This document shows positions 1 through 11,310 of a DNA stretch of 64,000 nt, piece after piece. This stretch comes from Rhizophagus irregularis (lineage: Eukaryota > Glomeromycota > Glomeromycetes > Glomerales > Glomeraceae). Position 1 is the stretch's first letter. Each line of letters opens with the position of its first letter. A model generated the notes under the pieces. The model ran no database searches and had not been told where the DNA came from. It saw only the letters and a list, made by a program, of their open reading frames with translations. Position numbers and translations under genes: made by a program. Location of the stretch: assembly GCF_026210795.1 (NCBI RefSeq), contig NC_089455.1:1922001-1986000 (forward strand), read 5' to 3'.

Positions 1-914
1 TATAAAAAGGTGTCCAAAGAACTTATTCCGAAGATCCTATTTTCTTCAGATACGGAGTACCGTAAAGCTTTAGAGAAATACCTCGCTGAACATGCCAGTC
101 ATTATATTGAAAATCTTGGAAGAAATACGTGGATTTCTCTATTCGAATCAAAGTTATTACCAGAAGTACGTGAAATCATTAATAATAATCAATAATAATA
201 ATAATAATAGTAATCTGAAATTATTTGATTATTAAGATAAAAAACAAATGCCGAAGCAAGCAAAATGATTTAGCGGCAAATATTCGAAATACTATGTTTT
301 CTAACTTCGGTGAGCAGAAGTTAGAACGTGTGGATAGCAGTGCGTCCTCTAAAAAGATTGCCGAATGGAAAAAAAGTGCAAAAACGCGAGAAGCATATTG
401 AGAACTTTTCGAAAATCAAGGTATTTTCACGAAAATAACCTCTTCTGTTTTCAAATCATACGAAGGCAGTGAGCTTCTTCCAAAACACCGGGTTTATGTA
501 CTCACCATCTGCGATATTGTCTTAAATCCCAGTAGCCCTGGGATTAAATGCAACAACAAGTTAGTTTTAAAGAGAGTTAATTTCTTATGGTAATAATAAC
601 GTTCATCAGTACTTTGAAGTTAAAAATTTTTAAATATTTCGCAAATATTAATGTCAATCAAAAATAAAGTTACTGTAACTCCGCGTTTGTTTCAGGAGTT
701 AGCTGAGAAATAAAATTCAGAACAAAGTCCAGAGATTTCATCTATGATCGAAGAATCGAGCGATGCTGATGATGGTAATAGTAGTAGTTACGAAGAATTA
801 GTAAGTCAAAGTTATTATCTGGTATATAAGTATTTTTACACCGCGTTAATTTATTTTGCTAATCTAAATCAAAAAAATTTACAGCTCAAGAGTTTAGATT
901 CGAAATTCTCTTAA
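1..914 (+). pseudogene. Uncharacterised duplicated gene, copy 1 (5' end outside window)
   Basis: Three coding-like blocks are visible. Positions 1-195 read YKKVSKELIPKILFSSD and end ELLPEVREIINNNQ-like at a TAA. Positions about 245-560 read NFGEQKLERVDSSASSKKI and later CDIVLNPSSPGIKCNN. Positions 696-800 plus 883-914 read a Ser/Asp/Glu-rich tail ending LKSLDSKFS-stop, with GTAAGT at 801 and a CAG acceptor at 695. The same blocks recur at 32470-33408, where upstream exons are present. The middle block has a TGA at 99-101 of its hundred (399-401), and the last block has a TAA near 708, so this copy is broken. I do not recognise the family; the acidic tail and basic middle resemble Rhizophagus expanded-family proteins. 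Function unknown. Confidence 0.55.
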
Positions 915-1322
915 TATTCGTCAAATTTCTTTGTATTACATTAATTTTCAGAATTCGGAAATTTGTATTTGAAATTCTTCAATTTTTTTTGAATATATTT
1001 TATTAAATAAATTACATATTAAATAAATTACTATATATAAAATTATTTGTAATAATTGTGATGATCAGTAAAATTAAATATATTTGAATTATTTTGAATA
1101 TTTATTTTTTAAAAATCTTCGCAGAATTTCGTTATTTGTTTTTTTTATAATCTTCGCAGAATTTCATTATTTATTTTTTAAAAATTTTCGCAGAATTTTG
1201 TTTCTTGAAATTCTGCGCAGTTTTTGATGAATTTTTTTTTCCAAAAACTGCCAACAGAGTCACAGATCTGCGCAAAAATGTCACCTGCAGATCTGCGCAG
1301 ATCTGCACCCCAAAAAATTTCC
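1..1322 (+). repeat. Segmental duplication, copy 1 (pairs with 32474-33753)
   Basis: Nearly base-for-base identity with 32474-33753, including introns and 3' sequence. Copy 1 has three units of an AT-rich TTCGCAGAATTT repeat at about 1085-1215 where copy 2 has one. Both copies end at the same base, in CCAAAAAATTTYCC, which is also the end of a block at 27299. Confidence 0.9.
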
Positions 1323-1534
1323 CAATGTTATTTTCACGTGTTAGTGCATAACGCTGTAATGCGGGCCAAATGTGACATTTTTCTACGGTGATACTGGGAA
1401 AGTTAAATTAACGAAACTGCGCCACAATAAGTAAATTCAATTTTTATTCAAGATTCGATTTAAAATTGATTCTTATCGATTTTTGATAGTTTCGATTTTA
1501 ATCAAATCTTTTCCGATTCCTATTCTAGAGGTAC

Positions 1535-1971
1535 TAAGGTTGCCTGCCGAAACTAAAAAGGAAATTCCGAAAGGTTTCGGCCAATCAAATCAAATGCCGA
1601 AAATGCCGAAATTAGGCCAAAACTCGGTCTTAATTTTGGCCAAAATTAAAATTCGGCCGAAATTATGATATTGTGTCCCGTGACGTTACACAAACTTCCA
1701 AAAAAGGAAATTTTGTTTCCCAGTAAAATCGGAGAAATGTGTCGCACAAATGTTACACAAATTTCCATAAAAGGAAATTTACATGTCGATCATTATTCCG
1801 GCCTGAATTATAGTATTAATGTTGGCCAATAATTTCGGCCAAATTTCGGCCTTTCGGTAAAAGTTTCGGCATTGTATAATTTCGGCAAATTTACTTTTAA
1901 TTGCCTAAACTTTCGGTTTTAAAAAAGTTTCGGCCTTGGCCTAAACTACTTGATTTCGGCAAGAAACCTTA
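1535..1971. mobile_element. hAT-like non-autonomous element, 437 bp
   Basis: Ends TAAGGTTGCCTGCCGAAAC and GTTTCGGCAAGAAACCTTA are inverted repeats. The 8-bp target duplication AGAGGTAC is present at 1527-1534 and 1972-1979. Subterminal TTTCGGCC motifs are reiterated on both sides. There is no transposase ORF. The 8-bp duplication and TA-starting ends fit hAT. Confidence 0.85.
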
Positions 1972-2092
1972 AGAGGTACTGAAGCTTTATATTGGCTAGC
2001 AATATCTATAATATTCAGACAGTATTTATACAGCTTTCTATTTACAGTATTATAAGGCATATATATATAAAATATCCGCTTGATGATACATA

Positions 2093-3742
2093 TAGAGTTC
2101 CGAACAGATTGACCAAATTCAGGTAACCTGACAGGTTGACCTGAATTTATCAGGTCAGATTTAGCAATTGCAACTTCGCATGTCAGTTGAACATGAACTT
2201 AAATGACCTTAACTTGACCTGTTGACCTGAAACTATAATTTTATATAAGTGGGTTATGGTATTATAATTCACTTTTCATATTGATTTATATAATAAAAGT
2301 GAATTGCAATATCAGTATTCACTTTTTTATATTGATTTTATATTTAAAAAGTGAATTGCGGTATCAGAATTCACTTTTTTATATTGATTTTATATATAAA
2401 AAGTGAATTGCAGTATTGGAATTCACTTTTTATATTGATTTTATATAAAAAAAAGTTAGTTGCAATATTGCGATTCATCTTTTTATACGATTTTAGTATA
2501 AAAAAGTGAATCGCAATATTTCAAAAAAAAAATGTTTTGCACCATTTTTTTTTGATATTTTAATAAAAATTCCAAAAATTTTCAGGTTTCAGTTCAGGTC
2601 AGGTCAAACAGATAATCTGATATGACCTGACCTGACCTGATCTAACTAGTGTTCCGAACAGATCGAATCAGATCGGATTTGAGATGAATCCGATCTGATC
2701 GAATTGACAAAAAAGTTGATTTAATCCGATCTGAATTCGGATCAAAAATAATTGATCGATCGATCCGAATTCGAAATGAGCTTGATTCGATTCGGCTAAA
2801 TCCAATTCAGATAAAACTGATCTGGTCCAAATCCGATCTGAATCAGAAGTTAAAAAACATTGCGAAACATTTTTTATTTCAATTTAAATGAAAAAAAACT
2901 GTTGCAAAACGGTTTTTTAAAATATTTTAATATAAACTGTTGCGAAACGGTTTATTTAACTAAAAAAAACCGTTTCGCAATGGTTTTTTAAATCATTTTA
3001 ATATAAACCGTTGCAAAACGGTTTATTTAACTAAAAAGAACTGTTTCGCAACGGTTTTTTTAAATTGGTTTAGTATAAACTATTGCGAAATGGTTTATTT
3101 AACTAAAAAGAACCATTTCGTAACGGTTTATTAATTATTTTAATATAAACCGTTGCAAAACAGTTTATTTAATTAAAAAGAACTATTTCGCAACAGTTTT
3201 TTAAAATATTTTAATATAAACCGTTGCGAAACAGGTTTTTTAACGATTTTAATATAAACTGTTACAAAATGGTTTATTTAACTAAAAAAACCATTTTGCA
3301 ACGATTTTTTTAACAATTTTAATATAAACCATTGCGAAACGGTTTATTTAACTAAAAAAAACTGTTGCGCAATGGTTTTTTAAATTGTTTTAATATAAAC
3401 CGTTGCGAAACGGTTTATTTAACTAAAAATAACCGTTTTGCAACGGTTTTTTATTGTCTTAATAAAAAACGTTGCGCAAAACGTTTTTTATTTTCTAAGA
3501 TTCAGATCCGATCTGAATCCGATCCGAATCCATTCGAATATGATTCGATCTGATCTGATTTGAATGAATAACTGATCCGATCTGATTCGATCCGAAATGG
3601 ATCAAATTTTTTGATTCGGATCAGATCACGGATCATAAAAAAGCTGATCTGATCTAATCTGATTTGTTTCGGATCAGATCCGCGGATATGAATCAGATCA
3701 GATTTTTTTCGGAACACTAGATCTGACCCATTCAGAACTCTA
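2093..3742. mobile_element. hAT-like element, AGGTCAACCTGA subterminal family, host of a nested element
   Basis: Ends TAGAGTTCCGAACAG and CCATTCAGAACTCTA; target duplication GATACATA at 2085-2092 and 3743-3750. Both sides carry reiterated CAGGTCA/TGACCTG motifs. The interior (2250-2560) is a series of hairpins of the type GTGAATTGC...GCAATTCAC. No ORF. It contains the complete element 2647-3719 and interrupts the integrase-like relic. Confidence 0.88.
2647..3719. mobile_element. hAT-like element, GATCCGATC family, nested
   Basis: Perfect end pair TAGTGTTCCGAA...TTCGGAACACTA, target duplication GATCTAAC/GATCTGAC (2639-2646, 3720-3727; one mismatch). Subterminal GATCCGATCTGAATC-type repeats lie at both ends. 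The core 2850-3490 is an array of about ten hairpins around GTTGCGAAACGG and its complement. No transposase ORF. Confidence 0.88.
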
Positions 3743-4199
3743 GATACATATTTGGTCAAGTAATCTTATTAAAAGAAACCTGTAGAACATATTTGGGTAC
3801 AGATGAGTGTATTTGCCATATAGCCTGTTTATACAACTACTCCATAATATCAGATATGTTAAAATCATGGTCCTCAGCTTGCACTTTAGCCCAAAGTTTT
3901 TCAGGAGTACGATAATATCCACATGGATGGTAATAGATTTGTTAAAGAATATAATTTTGTTCGATTTGTTTATTAAATGTGGGGTCTATAAAAATCTGTG
4001 GATCTGTCAAGAAGAGACATCATTAAAGACACAGATTACAAAGCTTGCGCATACATTGCAATCACAAGAACAACATATGGGCTAATTTGTTTACTCTCAT
4101 TAAAAAGAGTTATTAAATTGATTTTCATAATTTTCGTTACTCAAAATTGTTTTGTAATACCAAAAAATCATCTGATTGATGATCACTTGACTAAATAAT

Positions 4200-4824
4200 A
4201 AGTTGAACAAAAATTTACATTTGCGAAACTTAAATTATTAAATGTAAAAGAGCTGTGAAAAAACCCATTTCACTAATAAAAAACCCATTTCTCATATATA
4301 TGGAATTTTTAACATATATTATTAAAAAGTAAGTATATTTTAATAGAATATAAAGTAAAATAAAAATTTATATAGTCTTAGTAGCTATAAATGTTTATAA
4401 AAATATAATAAAAATATCATATAAAAGATGGTATCATAATAGATATTTTCAAACAATAAAATAATTATTTTATGTCATAGTTTATATTACCATCTTTAAA
4501 TGCAAATATATCAAGATTCACTGATCTGTTTTCTATAATTTTAAGCTCGTTGGAAATCCCTTGTTCTGGACTTTATAGGCAATAAAAGAACTCGCCGATT
4601 GAATCATTAGATCCGGAGATATTTACATTTAAAGTTGAGGTACGAACTTTTTAACATGCTTAAATGCAAATATCTTGGGATTCACTGATCCAATTTTTAT
4701 AAATTTAGGCTCTTTGGAAAGCCCTTGATCTGGTCTATATGAACGAAAAAAGAGCTTGTCAATTGGATTACTGGATCTGGAGATATTTACGTTTTAAGTT
4801 GAGATACAAAGTTTTAACATATAT
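4200..4824. repeat. AT-rich stretch with a tandem duplication of about 163 bp
   Basis: 4200-4498 shows no gene. From 4499, two diverged units follow (4499-4663 and 4664-4824), each with ATGCAAATAT near its start, GATTCACTGATC, GGAAA-CCCTTG and GGAGATATTTAC. No coding potential seen. Confidence 0.65.
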
Positions 4825-5033
4825 AGTAAGTGCTAAAAATTATATTAATTTAAAAGAAATATTTACCAAATTATAGTATAATAACATTAAATAAAAATTT
4901 TTTAATACTCATCCCCAATTTACTGTATATTATATAGTATTTTGTATAATAAAAATGTAATAAAATTAATATTTTAATTAAAGGTAGACAAACCAGCCCA
5001 TATGATATATAAAATACCTGTATGGTATAATCG

Positions 5034-5268
5034 AGAGTCATGAATCTGAGATAGAAGAACTTAGGCAAAAAAATGCTGAGTTGCGTGTGAAGCTTAAAAA
5101 AGCTTTAGAAATAACATCACTAAAGGAGGAAGAGCTTCAAGCATTAGAATGTCAGCTGATTGAAATTGATACTCTAAATATTCAACTCAAAGATCGAATA
5201 AAAGAACTTGCTAATAGACAACAGAAAAACATAGATTCTCTTATTACAAAGCCACAACAGAGAATAGC
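5034..5268 (+). pseudogene. Coiled-coil protein fragment
   Basis: The plus frame reads SHESEIEELRQKNAELR and continues as KLKKALEITSLKEEELQAL and IQLKDRIKELANRQQ, a heptad-like coiled coil about 75 residues long that continues without a break upstream of the first ATG. Such segments occur in many expanded Glomeromycotina proteins. It has no recognisable start and runs into the opposite-strand fragment at 5190, so it is probably a relic. Confidence 0.4.
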
Positions 5269-5600
5269 TTGTTCTATGATTACTATTTTTTCAAAGCTGG
5301 TATATTTTTTATCGTGAGCTTTTTTATGTTTTTTATAAGCTTTATCGAGGTTTTTACCATCATCTGCAAACTCTTGCCAGTAATCCCTTTCAGCTTTCTT
5401 ATCTTCATCTACCACTCTGCCATATATTTGTTTAACTTTCTCATGTCGCTTTCACAACTCGTCTCTACACCAAGTATACCAAGTGCAGTTAAACAATAGA
5501 TGCTTACCAAATTTATCGATTGGATAGACCGCAATAAAGATATCTACAATCTTAAGGATACTGAATGGGCTTTGCTTCCTACATTGCTCTAGAAGTATCC
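5185..5600 (-). pseudogene. Uncharacterised coding relic
   Basis: From about 5600 the minus strand reads VDIFIAVYPIDKFGKHLL, then TWYTWCRDEL, a TGA, KRHEKVKQIYGRVVDEDKK and ERDYWQEFADDGKNLDKAY, ending near SFEKIVIIEQAIL. The residue pattern is convincingly coding. The single TGA falls where Arg (CGA) would fit. No family recognised. It is tail-to-tail with the coiled-coil fragment. Confidence 0.45.
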
Positions 5601-5779
5601 TCCTGTTGATGGCTATAAGATCTTATGCAGCCGAAGATTGTTGCTAACTTTTTTGCTGTATATGCCATATCAAGTACTGTTTATCTGTATAGATACTTAG
5701 TACCTACCTTTTATTCAATTACATTTTTTCTTTGTATAAGGGTAATTACTTACCTTGTTATTTCACTCTATTGACTCCA

Positions 5780-6025
5780 TGGCTAGTTTTCTGAATGGGT
5801 TAATACTTCCTTACTTTTTTCGGCTCTGTTGGCTTTGAAATTCTATTTCTTATTCAGTTAGGAATAAGTAGGTGAAAATATAAGTAGGATGAAAAATAAG
5901 TAGATGAAATAGATGATATAAGGAAATAAGTAGGTGAAATAGGTGGTATAAGTAGGTAAAAATGGTAATATAAGTAGGTGAAAATATAAATAGGTGATTT
6001 AGATTATGAAATAAGTAGGTGAGTC
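5780..6025. repeat. AATAAGTAGGTGAAA low-complexity repeat block
   Basis: Irregular reiterations of AAATAAGTAGGTGA fill 5865-6020. The block truncates the pogo transposase relic on its right. Confidence 0.7.
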
Positions 6026-6026
6026 A

Positions 6027-7063
6027 GAACTGGCATTTTCATATTACTAACAATACCTTTTAGAATAACTTCACTTCCTGAAAGTTGTTTACTCTTAAAA
6101 ATACATATTGGTGGATATTTTGTTCCATTTATAAATAAATATAATGAATTTATTAATTTGATATATAAAATAATTAAAGTAAATATAAAAAAATAAAAAA
6201 AATAAAACTTCTTACCTGCAGAACAAATTAGAACTACGGTAAAATGATTTTTATCATTTTCAGGAGGAATCTTACCACACTACCCTGTAATGATTTTATT
6301 ATATGGTCACGTGCTGATGATATGTTTATGTTTTTTATTATATTTTTGAGGGACTTAAGTTTTTTTTACTAGCCTGATTTCTATTTGTCACTGCATTATA
6401 TGTTACCTGTACTATCACATTTAAAGTATTACTTATATTATGACAGGATAGTGTAATAAGATTCCTCCATTTTCAGTAATACGAATATGCATTGTTTTAT
6501 CACTCTTATTGTTAACAGTTATATTTCCTGCCATGTTGAATTACACAGAAGTTTTATTCATATTAAAAATACTATTCAAATCAAAATTATATAGTGTTCT
6601 CAGTCTTATAATATATCATCTAAATTCATTTAATTTTTCTTCTAAATTCTCAGGCAATTTTTGAGAAATTTTGGCTCTTCTCCTTAATAACAATCCAAAT
6701 CATTTTATAAAAGAATTAATCCAAGAAAGATTTTCTTAGAATTTATATTCTCCTGCTAGATATAATACTTAAATTGAAGATTCTTTAAGAATTTTACATA
6801 TTTGTAATCTTATAAAGATATAATTAACAGAAAACCCTTTTTTCCGTTGTTCTATTATCCAACTGTATAAAATCTTTTCTGCTTCAGAATAAAAGGCTTT
6901 TCTTTCTGAAGTTCCAGAATATTTTTTCTTTTTATTTTCTTATATTTAAATTAAAATACTTTGCTGCAGTATTTCTTCCATTTTCTTGGGCATACTTAAC
7001 TACTATTAATTTTTCTTCAAGTGAATATAATGTATGTTGTCTTACATCCACTTTTTTATGCAT
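6027..7063 (-). pseudogene. pogo/Tigger-like (CENP-B/HTH-DDE) transposase relic
   Basis: Start MHKKVDVRQHTLYSLEEKL at 7063, then VVKYAQENGRNTAAKYFNL, a psq/CENP-B-type helix-turn-helix, then RKAFYSEAEKILYSWIIEQ, a second DNA-binding half. The DDE part follows: FNMNKTSVWFNMAG-like with WFN read as a stop, DKTMHIRITEN, then (after the MITE) DKNHFTVVLICSAG, an intron donor GTAAG and GTKYPPICIFKSKQLSGS. In the catalytic NMDET motif Asp is replaced by Asn. Several stops, a 204-bp insertion at 6264-6467, and a 3' truncation at about 6027 make it dead. Confidence 0.72.
6264..6467. mobile_element. Mutator-like MITE with 9-bp target duplication
   Basis: Terminal inverted repeats GAGGAATCTTACCACACTA / TAGTGTAATAAGATTCCTC; target duplication CATTTTCAG at 6255-6263 and 6468-6476. 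Excising it restores the pogo reading HIRITEN-DKNHFTVV. A 9-bp duplication is typical of MULEs. No ORF inside. Confidence 0.87.
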
Positions 7064-7660
7064 TATTTCTACTAGAAATATTATTAAAATGTGTGAAGAA
7101 TTTTTGAAAGAAATAGGGGTAAGATGTATATAATCAATTAAAAAAAATTAATAGTAAAATCAAAATTAAGCCATAATTACAATTTTGTATGCTATGCTAT
7201 GAAACTGAAAAAAGGGGTTTGAAATTTGAGATTTTATGGTACTACTATTGTATTGTATAAGCATTAATTTTTCAATAATATATTTTTTTTAAATATATGG
7301 AATTTATCAGTTATATGAAAATTAATATTTAATATAAAAATTTAAAAACTCTAATTATTTTTAATATTAATAATTTTTAATATGATTAAACAATTTTGTG
7401 CAAGGCATATAATAAAACAAAAAACTGGGACCTCAGTCTCCCAGACATCACTGATTGTTATCCCCTAATGAATTTTTTATTTGCTACTATATTTTTCATT
7501 TTTCTTCTATTTTTTATCATGGTTAATTATCAGCAAATTATCAGTTAATTTTAGAAATCTGATAGTCCATTTTAATTCTGTATTTATATTGCTGAAATTA
7601 CTGAAAGAATCTGGATTGCTATTCAACCAGTTACTATTCCGAAAAAATTCACTGATTATT
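7064..7660. other. AT-rich spacer
   Basis: No convincing coding sequence. The leucine/phenylalanine-rich ORF at 7481-7723 looks like AT-rich chance reading. Confidence 0.5.
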
Positions 7661-7679
7661 TATGGAACCCAAACAAAAT

Positions 7680-8032
7680 CATGGAGTTATAATGGAAAAA
7701 TTCTGGAAAATTATTTTTTATAGGCTTATTGAAGATATTTGTGAAAAGTGTTTACAAAAGAAGAGTTGCAAAATGAAAATAACATTAAATTTGGTATTAC
7801 AGTTGCATGGATGTTATTAGATCCATTATATAATCAGGTTGAAATATTATTATCAAAAGTACAGGAACAGATAGATAAATGGGATACTGATTCTATTATA
7901 CAAAAATGGGTATGTAAAGTATATTTTGTTTCATATATTTATTTTTTTCCTTATTTTAATCAAAATTTAAATTCTAACTTAATAAAAAAAATAACAATAA
8001 TGAAAATAGTAGTGAATATAATAGTAAATTAG
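7680..8032 (+). pseudogene. Possible unrecognised coding relic
   Basis: One frame reads HGVIMEKFWKIIFYRLIED and IFYRLIEDICEKCLQKKSC at 7678-7770; a +1 frame continues FTKEELQNENNIKFGITVAW and QVEILLSKVQEQIDKWDT to about 7912. The switch suggests a frameshifted gene. No family recognised; low confidence. Confidence 0.25.
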
Positions 8033-8229
8033 ACAAAAATGAAATTTCGCAAGCTGAATAATAAAATTTGGAAAATGCGAAAAAGCTGGCATAATACTAT
8101 TTAGAAAATTTACTATGATATATGATATAATAATATTATTGTAAAGCCGTAAATGAAAATAATAAAATTGCCTTCACAGATTCATGTGATTTTACGCTGA
8201 TCTGAAACAATGCACAGTTTCACGTGCAC

Positions 8230-8424
8230 TTAATTTTCTGTCAGCATTTTGATCTCGTCATCTTTAATATTTCCAATATTATCTTTTTCATTACTTTGAT
8301 CCTTATCACATTCAATATCTTGATTTTCATTGTTACTTTCTTCTGACATTTCTTTTCCAAATCTCCTTTCAAAATTTTTATAAACTGTATCTATTAAGAA
8401 TTTCTGTATTTCCTTATATTATAC
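8230..8424 (-). pseudogene. C-terminal acidic exon fragment
   Basis: The minus frame reads YKEIQKFLIDTVYKNFERR, FGKEMSEESNNENQDIECD and an acidic/Asn-rich tail to KMLTEN-stop at 8230. It is open upstream without an ATG, so it is a terminal exon or fragment. Function unknown. Confidence 0.35.
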
Positions 8425-8835
8425 ATCTTCAAAATTCTAGTGTAACCTAAATATATTTATTTTATTTCCAGAATATGGGAGAGACTATGTTAAAAGTTTT
8501 TCGTTAGATCAATCTATCACAATGTATTCGTGTATATTAATATCAGGATTCATATCCAAAGGTATTTCTTTGGGATACTAGTAATGAGAAAGAATCTGTA
8601 TTTTTACAAATTGATTACGGGACTCAACTACATAATATTTTTTTAGTAATCGAAAACGAGGAGAGATAATATTAAAATGGAAACGGATATTGTGATCACA
8701 TTGGGCATGTATCAGTTTGATTATTTTATGTTTTTAATAGAAGCATGTGCGGGATCTGCCTAGTTTCACAAAATTTATTCCTTAATGTAAATATAGATTT
8801 CATGAATTACAAGAAAAAAAATGTGTTTATATAAC

Positions 8836-9141
8836 TAGAGTTTGGAATCGATTAAGACGGTTAATCGATTAATTATCCAAACCATAATTCTGGTCAAATT
8901 ATCTAATGCGGCCCAGAGCTGTGGATTTTGGTCACGTGTTTTCCGAACTTGGACGAATTTGAATAATAAAATTAAAATAAGACTTTCCTATAACTAAATG
9001 TATGATCAAAAAACAATTTGTGCAATCTGCGGCAAACAAACAATTTTTAATGTTTTTAATATTAATCGATTATTAATCGATTAGGTCCTTGGTTAATCAT
9101 TATTAACCGGTTAAGGTTTTTTTGGTCGGTTCCAACCTCTA
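8836..9141. mobile_element. hAT-like MITE, AATCGATTAA family, 306 bp
   Basis: Ends TAGAGTTTGGAATCGA / TCGGTTCCAACCTCTA; target duplication TATATAAC at 8828-8835 and 9142-9149. AATCGATTAA motifs lie near both ends. No ORF. Confidence 0.87.
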
Positions 9142-9149
9142 TATATAAC

Positions 9150-9689
9150 TCAATTGCGTTTCATAAGAGCGTACACAACAGAAACAAATAGTTAAGAGGA
9201 AAATCGTCAACCATGTGTTGAGCATTTGGAATCTCTTCGTGATCCCATCCAAGTATCACAAAACACAATTTGTAAAAAAGAAATGTATTTCACTGCTACG
9301 CTCAAAGACCACACATCATTGAATTAATAAATGATTTTACGTTATTCTTTATTACAAAACTATCGAACGTGTTTTTGCGAGATATTACATTTAGAGATTG
9401 ATTCTAGTTATTACTGTTTGAATGTATAGTTTATTGACTGAGCATATTCGTACAAAAGGTTAATTGCTGAGTCGGTCACTTATGTTAAATGTTTAAGTAC
9501 AACATATAAAACATTGCCCAACTACGAGACCGTGTGTTTCAACTACGATTTGTAATTTATTTAAAAGAAAAAAATTAATGAAGTCAAAACTAGTAAATTT
9601 TTGTCCGTCTTAAATTAGATAAAAAAAGTTAAAATAATAGATTTTTTTTATACCAGCGTATAAAGGTAAATTTAACTTACGTTCTCTTC
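9150..9689. other. Intergenic, no gene seen
   Basis: No ORF of coding character and no repeat structure recognised. Confidence 0.5.
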
Positions 9690-10085
9690 TTAGCACAGTG
9701 AACCTGATATTTTGTTAATAATCTTCATTACTACTCGTCTTTTTTCTGGACTATGAGCTTTAAGGCTCATAGCGGTACCCAAAGCGTGAATAAAGTCTAA
9801 TTCATCAGTGGCATATTCATAAAATTTGTGGTTTTCATTGCCGCACTTAAAACGCCAATCTTTCCAGTCTTTTGCAGTACCGCAATCGTCACATAAAATA
9901 TCTAAGGAAGTATCAATTTTTAACATTCCTTCACAGTATCTATGATACCAGTTACTAGCACTTCGATAATTTGACGCACATCCTGTTGAAGTCACAGGGC
10001 AAGGCATATAAAGCCATGCCTCATCTGAACCAAGTCCCATTGTAAGTAAAATTTTTTCGTAGCGAAATAAGTTTTTATTTAGCAC
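9690..10085 (-). CDS. Cys/His-rich probable zinc-binding protein
   Basis: 131 residues if the first Met (10085) is used; Met17 (MGLGSDEAWLYMPCPV) may be the true start because the first 16 residues look like AT-rich leader. Paired metal-binding residues recur: MPCPVTSTGCASN, WYHRYCEG, DILCDDCGTAKDWKDWR, FKCGNENHKFYEY. The pattern CPxxxxGC..WYHxxC..CxxC..W+W+C resembles uncharacterised small proteins in Rhizophagus and some protists. The C-terminus is helical (HALGTAMSLKAHSPEKRRVV). No stops or frameshifts. Function unknown; protein or nucleic-acid binding through zinc is inference. Confidence 0.65.
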   Translation of the reverse strand: MLNKNLFRYEKILLTMGLGSDEAWLYMPCPVTSTGCASNYRSASNWYHRYCEGMLKIDTSLDILCDDCGTAKDWKDWRFKCGNENHKFYEYATDELDFIHALGTAMSLKAHSPEKRRVVMKIINKISGSLC

Positions 10086-10204
10086 AATCTTAGTGTATTT
10101 ATTGAGATGGAGTTAGAAGTTGTTCGTTTTGTGGAAAAGATTTTCTAGAATTTCAAATGAAGGAAAAATAATTGATTATATTATCCCAAATTATCAATCT
10201 AATC

Positions 10205-11015
10205 TGAAAAAATATCATGATAAGACATACTTTCCTTTCATATGAAAGTATCAACAAAGAATACTTATTTAATACAGACAAGATTTCATGATAAGACATT
10301 TTTCCTGTCTTACGAAAGTATCAACAAAGAATACTTATTTAGTACAGCAGATAAGATTTCAAAAGTGCCATGATAAGACAATCTTCAATGGCAAGCCGAA
10401 GCGGACAAATCTCGCCATTTAAACGCGTAATTTAGTGCAGTGATGTGCATTTGTACTACCAATAACATAAAAATTTGGAAATTCAAATGGTTATAAAATT
10501 TGGTAATTCAAATGGGTTGTAAAATTCGGTAATCAAATGGTTTATAAAAATTTGGTAATTCAAATGGTTTTATAAGAAAATTATGTTTCCAATATTCCAA
10601 GAGCATATCACTGATTTAGTGTATCACAATTATTTACTACTTTAAGAAATCTGGACCATTACACAACACAAGAAATAAGTAAAAAGCAGCATAATAGTGT
10701 GAAAATAAGCGGTTATCGTGTCGAAATAGGCGCAGAATTGTCTGCTTGCCATAATATTCCTGTCCTACGAAAGTATCAACAAAGAATACTTATTTCGTAC
10801 AGATGAGATTTTCAAAAGAATCATGATAAGACATTCTTCCTGTCTTACGAAAGTATCAACAAAGAATACTTATTTCGTACAGATGAGATTTTCAAAAGAA
10901 TCATGATAAGACATTCTTCCTATCTTACAAAAGTATCAACAAAGAATACTTTTTAGTACGGATAAGACTTTCAAAAGTATCATGATAAAACATTCTACGA
11001 AAGTATCTACTTATT
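10205..11015. repeat. Two blocks of an ~83-bp tandem repeat
   Basis: Unit core CATGATAAGACATTCTTCC, then TACGAAAGTATCAACAAAGA, ATACTTATTT, then a TACAGATGAGATTTTCAAAA tail. Three units lie at 10214-10395 and about four at 10745-11010. Between them, 10467-10575 holds four ~34-bp units of TTTGGTAATTCAAATGGTT. The array lies between two apparently intact genes. Confidence 0.8.
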
Positions 11016-11310
11016 TAACAAAAAGATTTTCGATTAATAAACTATTAACTAAACCATAATAGGTTAATAAACGGAAAATGTCGGTCATTCGGCTATTCTT
11101 TGTTAACACTAATCAGTTATCGATCAAAGATAGAATATATAAGTGTCCTACTTTATGTAATTTTTTTAAACGTATATAAATTACCTTTCTTGATCATCTT
11201 GGCTCACCAGTCGTTTATTCTATGTAAGTTATGAATTAATTTTCTTGTTTACAAATTTATTAAAATTCTCATTTGCTTATTAAATTTACTGCATTGCAAT
11301 AGACGACGAG

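Larger units (their letters stand above)
1972..4012 (-). pseudogene. Integrase-core-like relic, split by nested hAT-like elements
   Basis: On the minus strand from about 4012 the frame reads IYYHPCGYYRTPEKLWAKV, then FNISDIME and WQIHSSVPKYV, then QVSFNKIT, and is cut at 3742. It resumes at 2092 as MYHQADILY and then, in a shifted frame, YCLNIIDIASQYKASVP, ending at the next element at 1971. The HQAD and IIDIASQYKASVP stretches resemble retroviral-type (rve) integrase cores of large fungal transposons, which is a family resemblance only. Stops and frameshifts show it is dead. It ends before a third catalytic residue can be seen. Confidence 0.5.

Noticed and set aside
3502-3759. Asp/Ser/Ile-rich ORF
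   Set aside because: Reads through GATCCGATC subterminal repeats of a hAT-like element.
10205-11015. Possible CRISPR-like regular repeats
   Set aside because: Units are contiguous tandem copies without unique spacers, in a eukaryotic setting.
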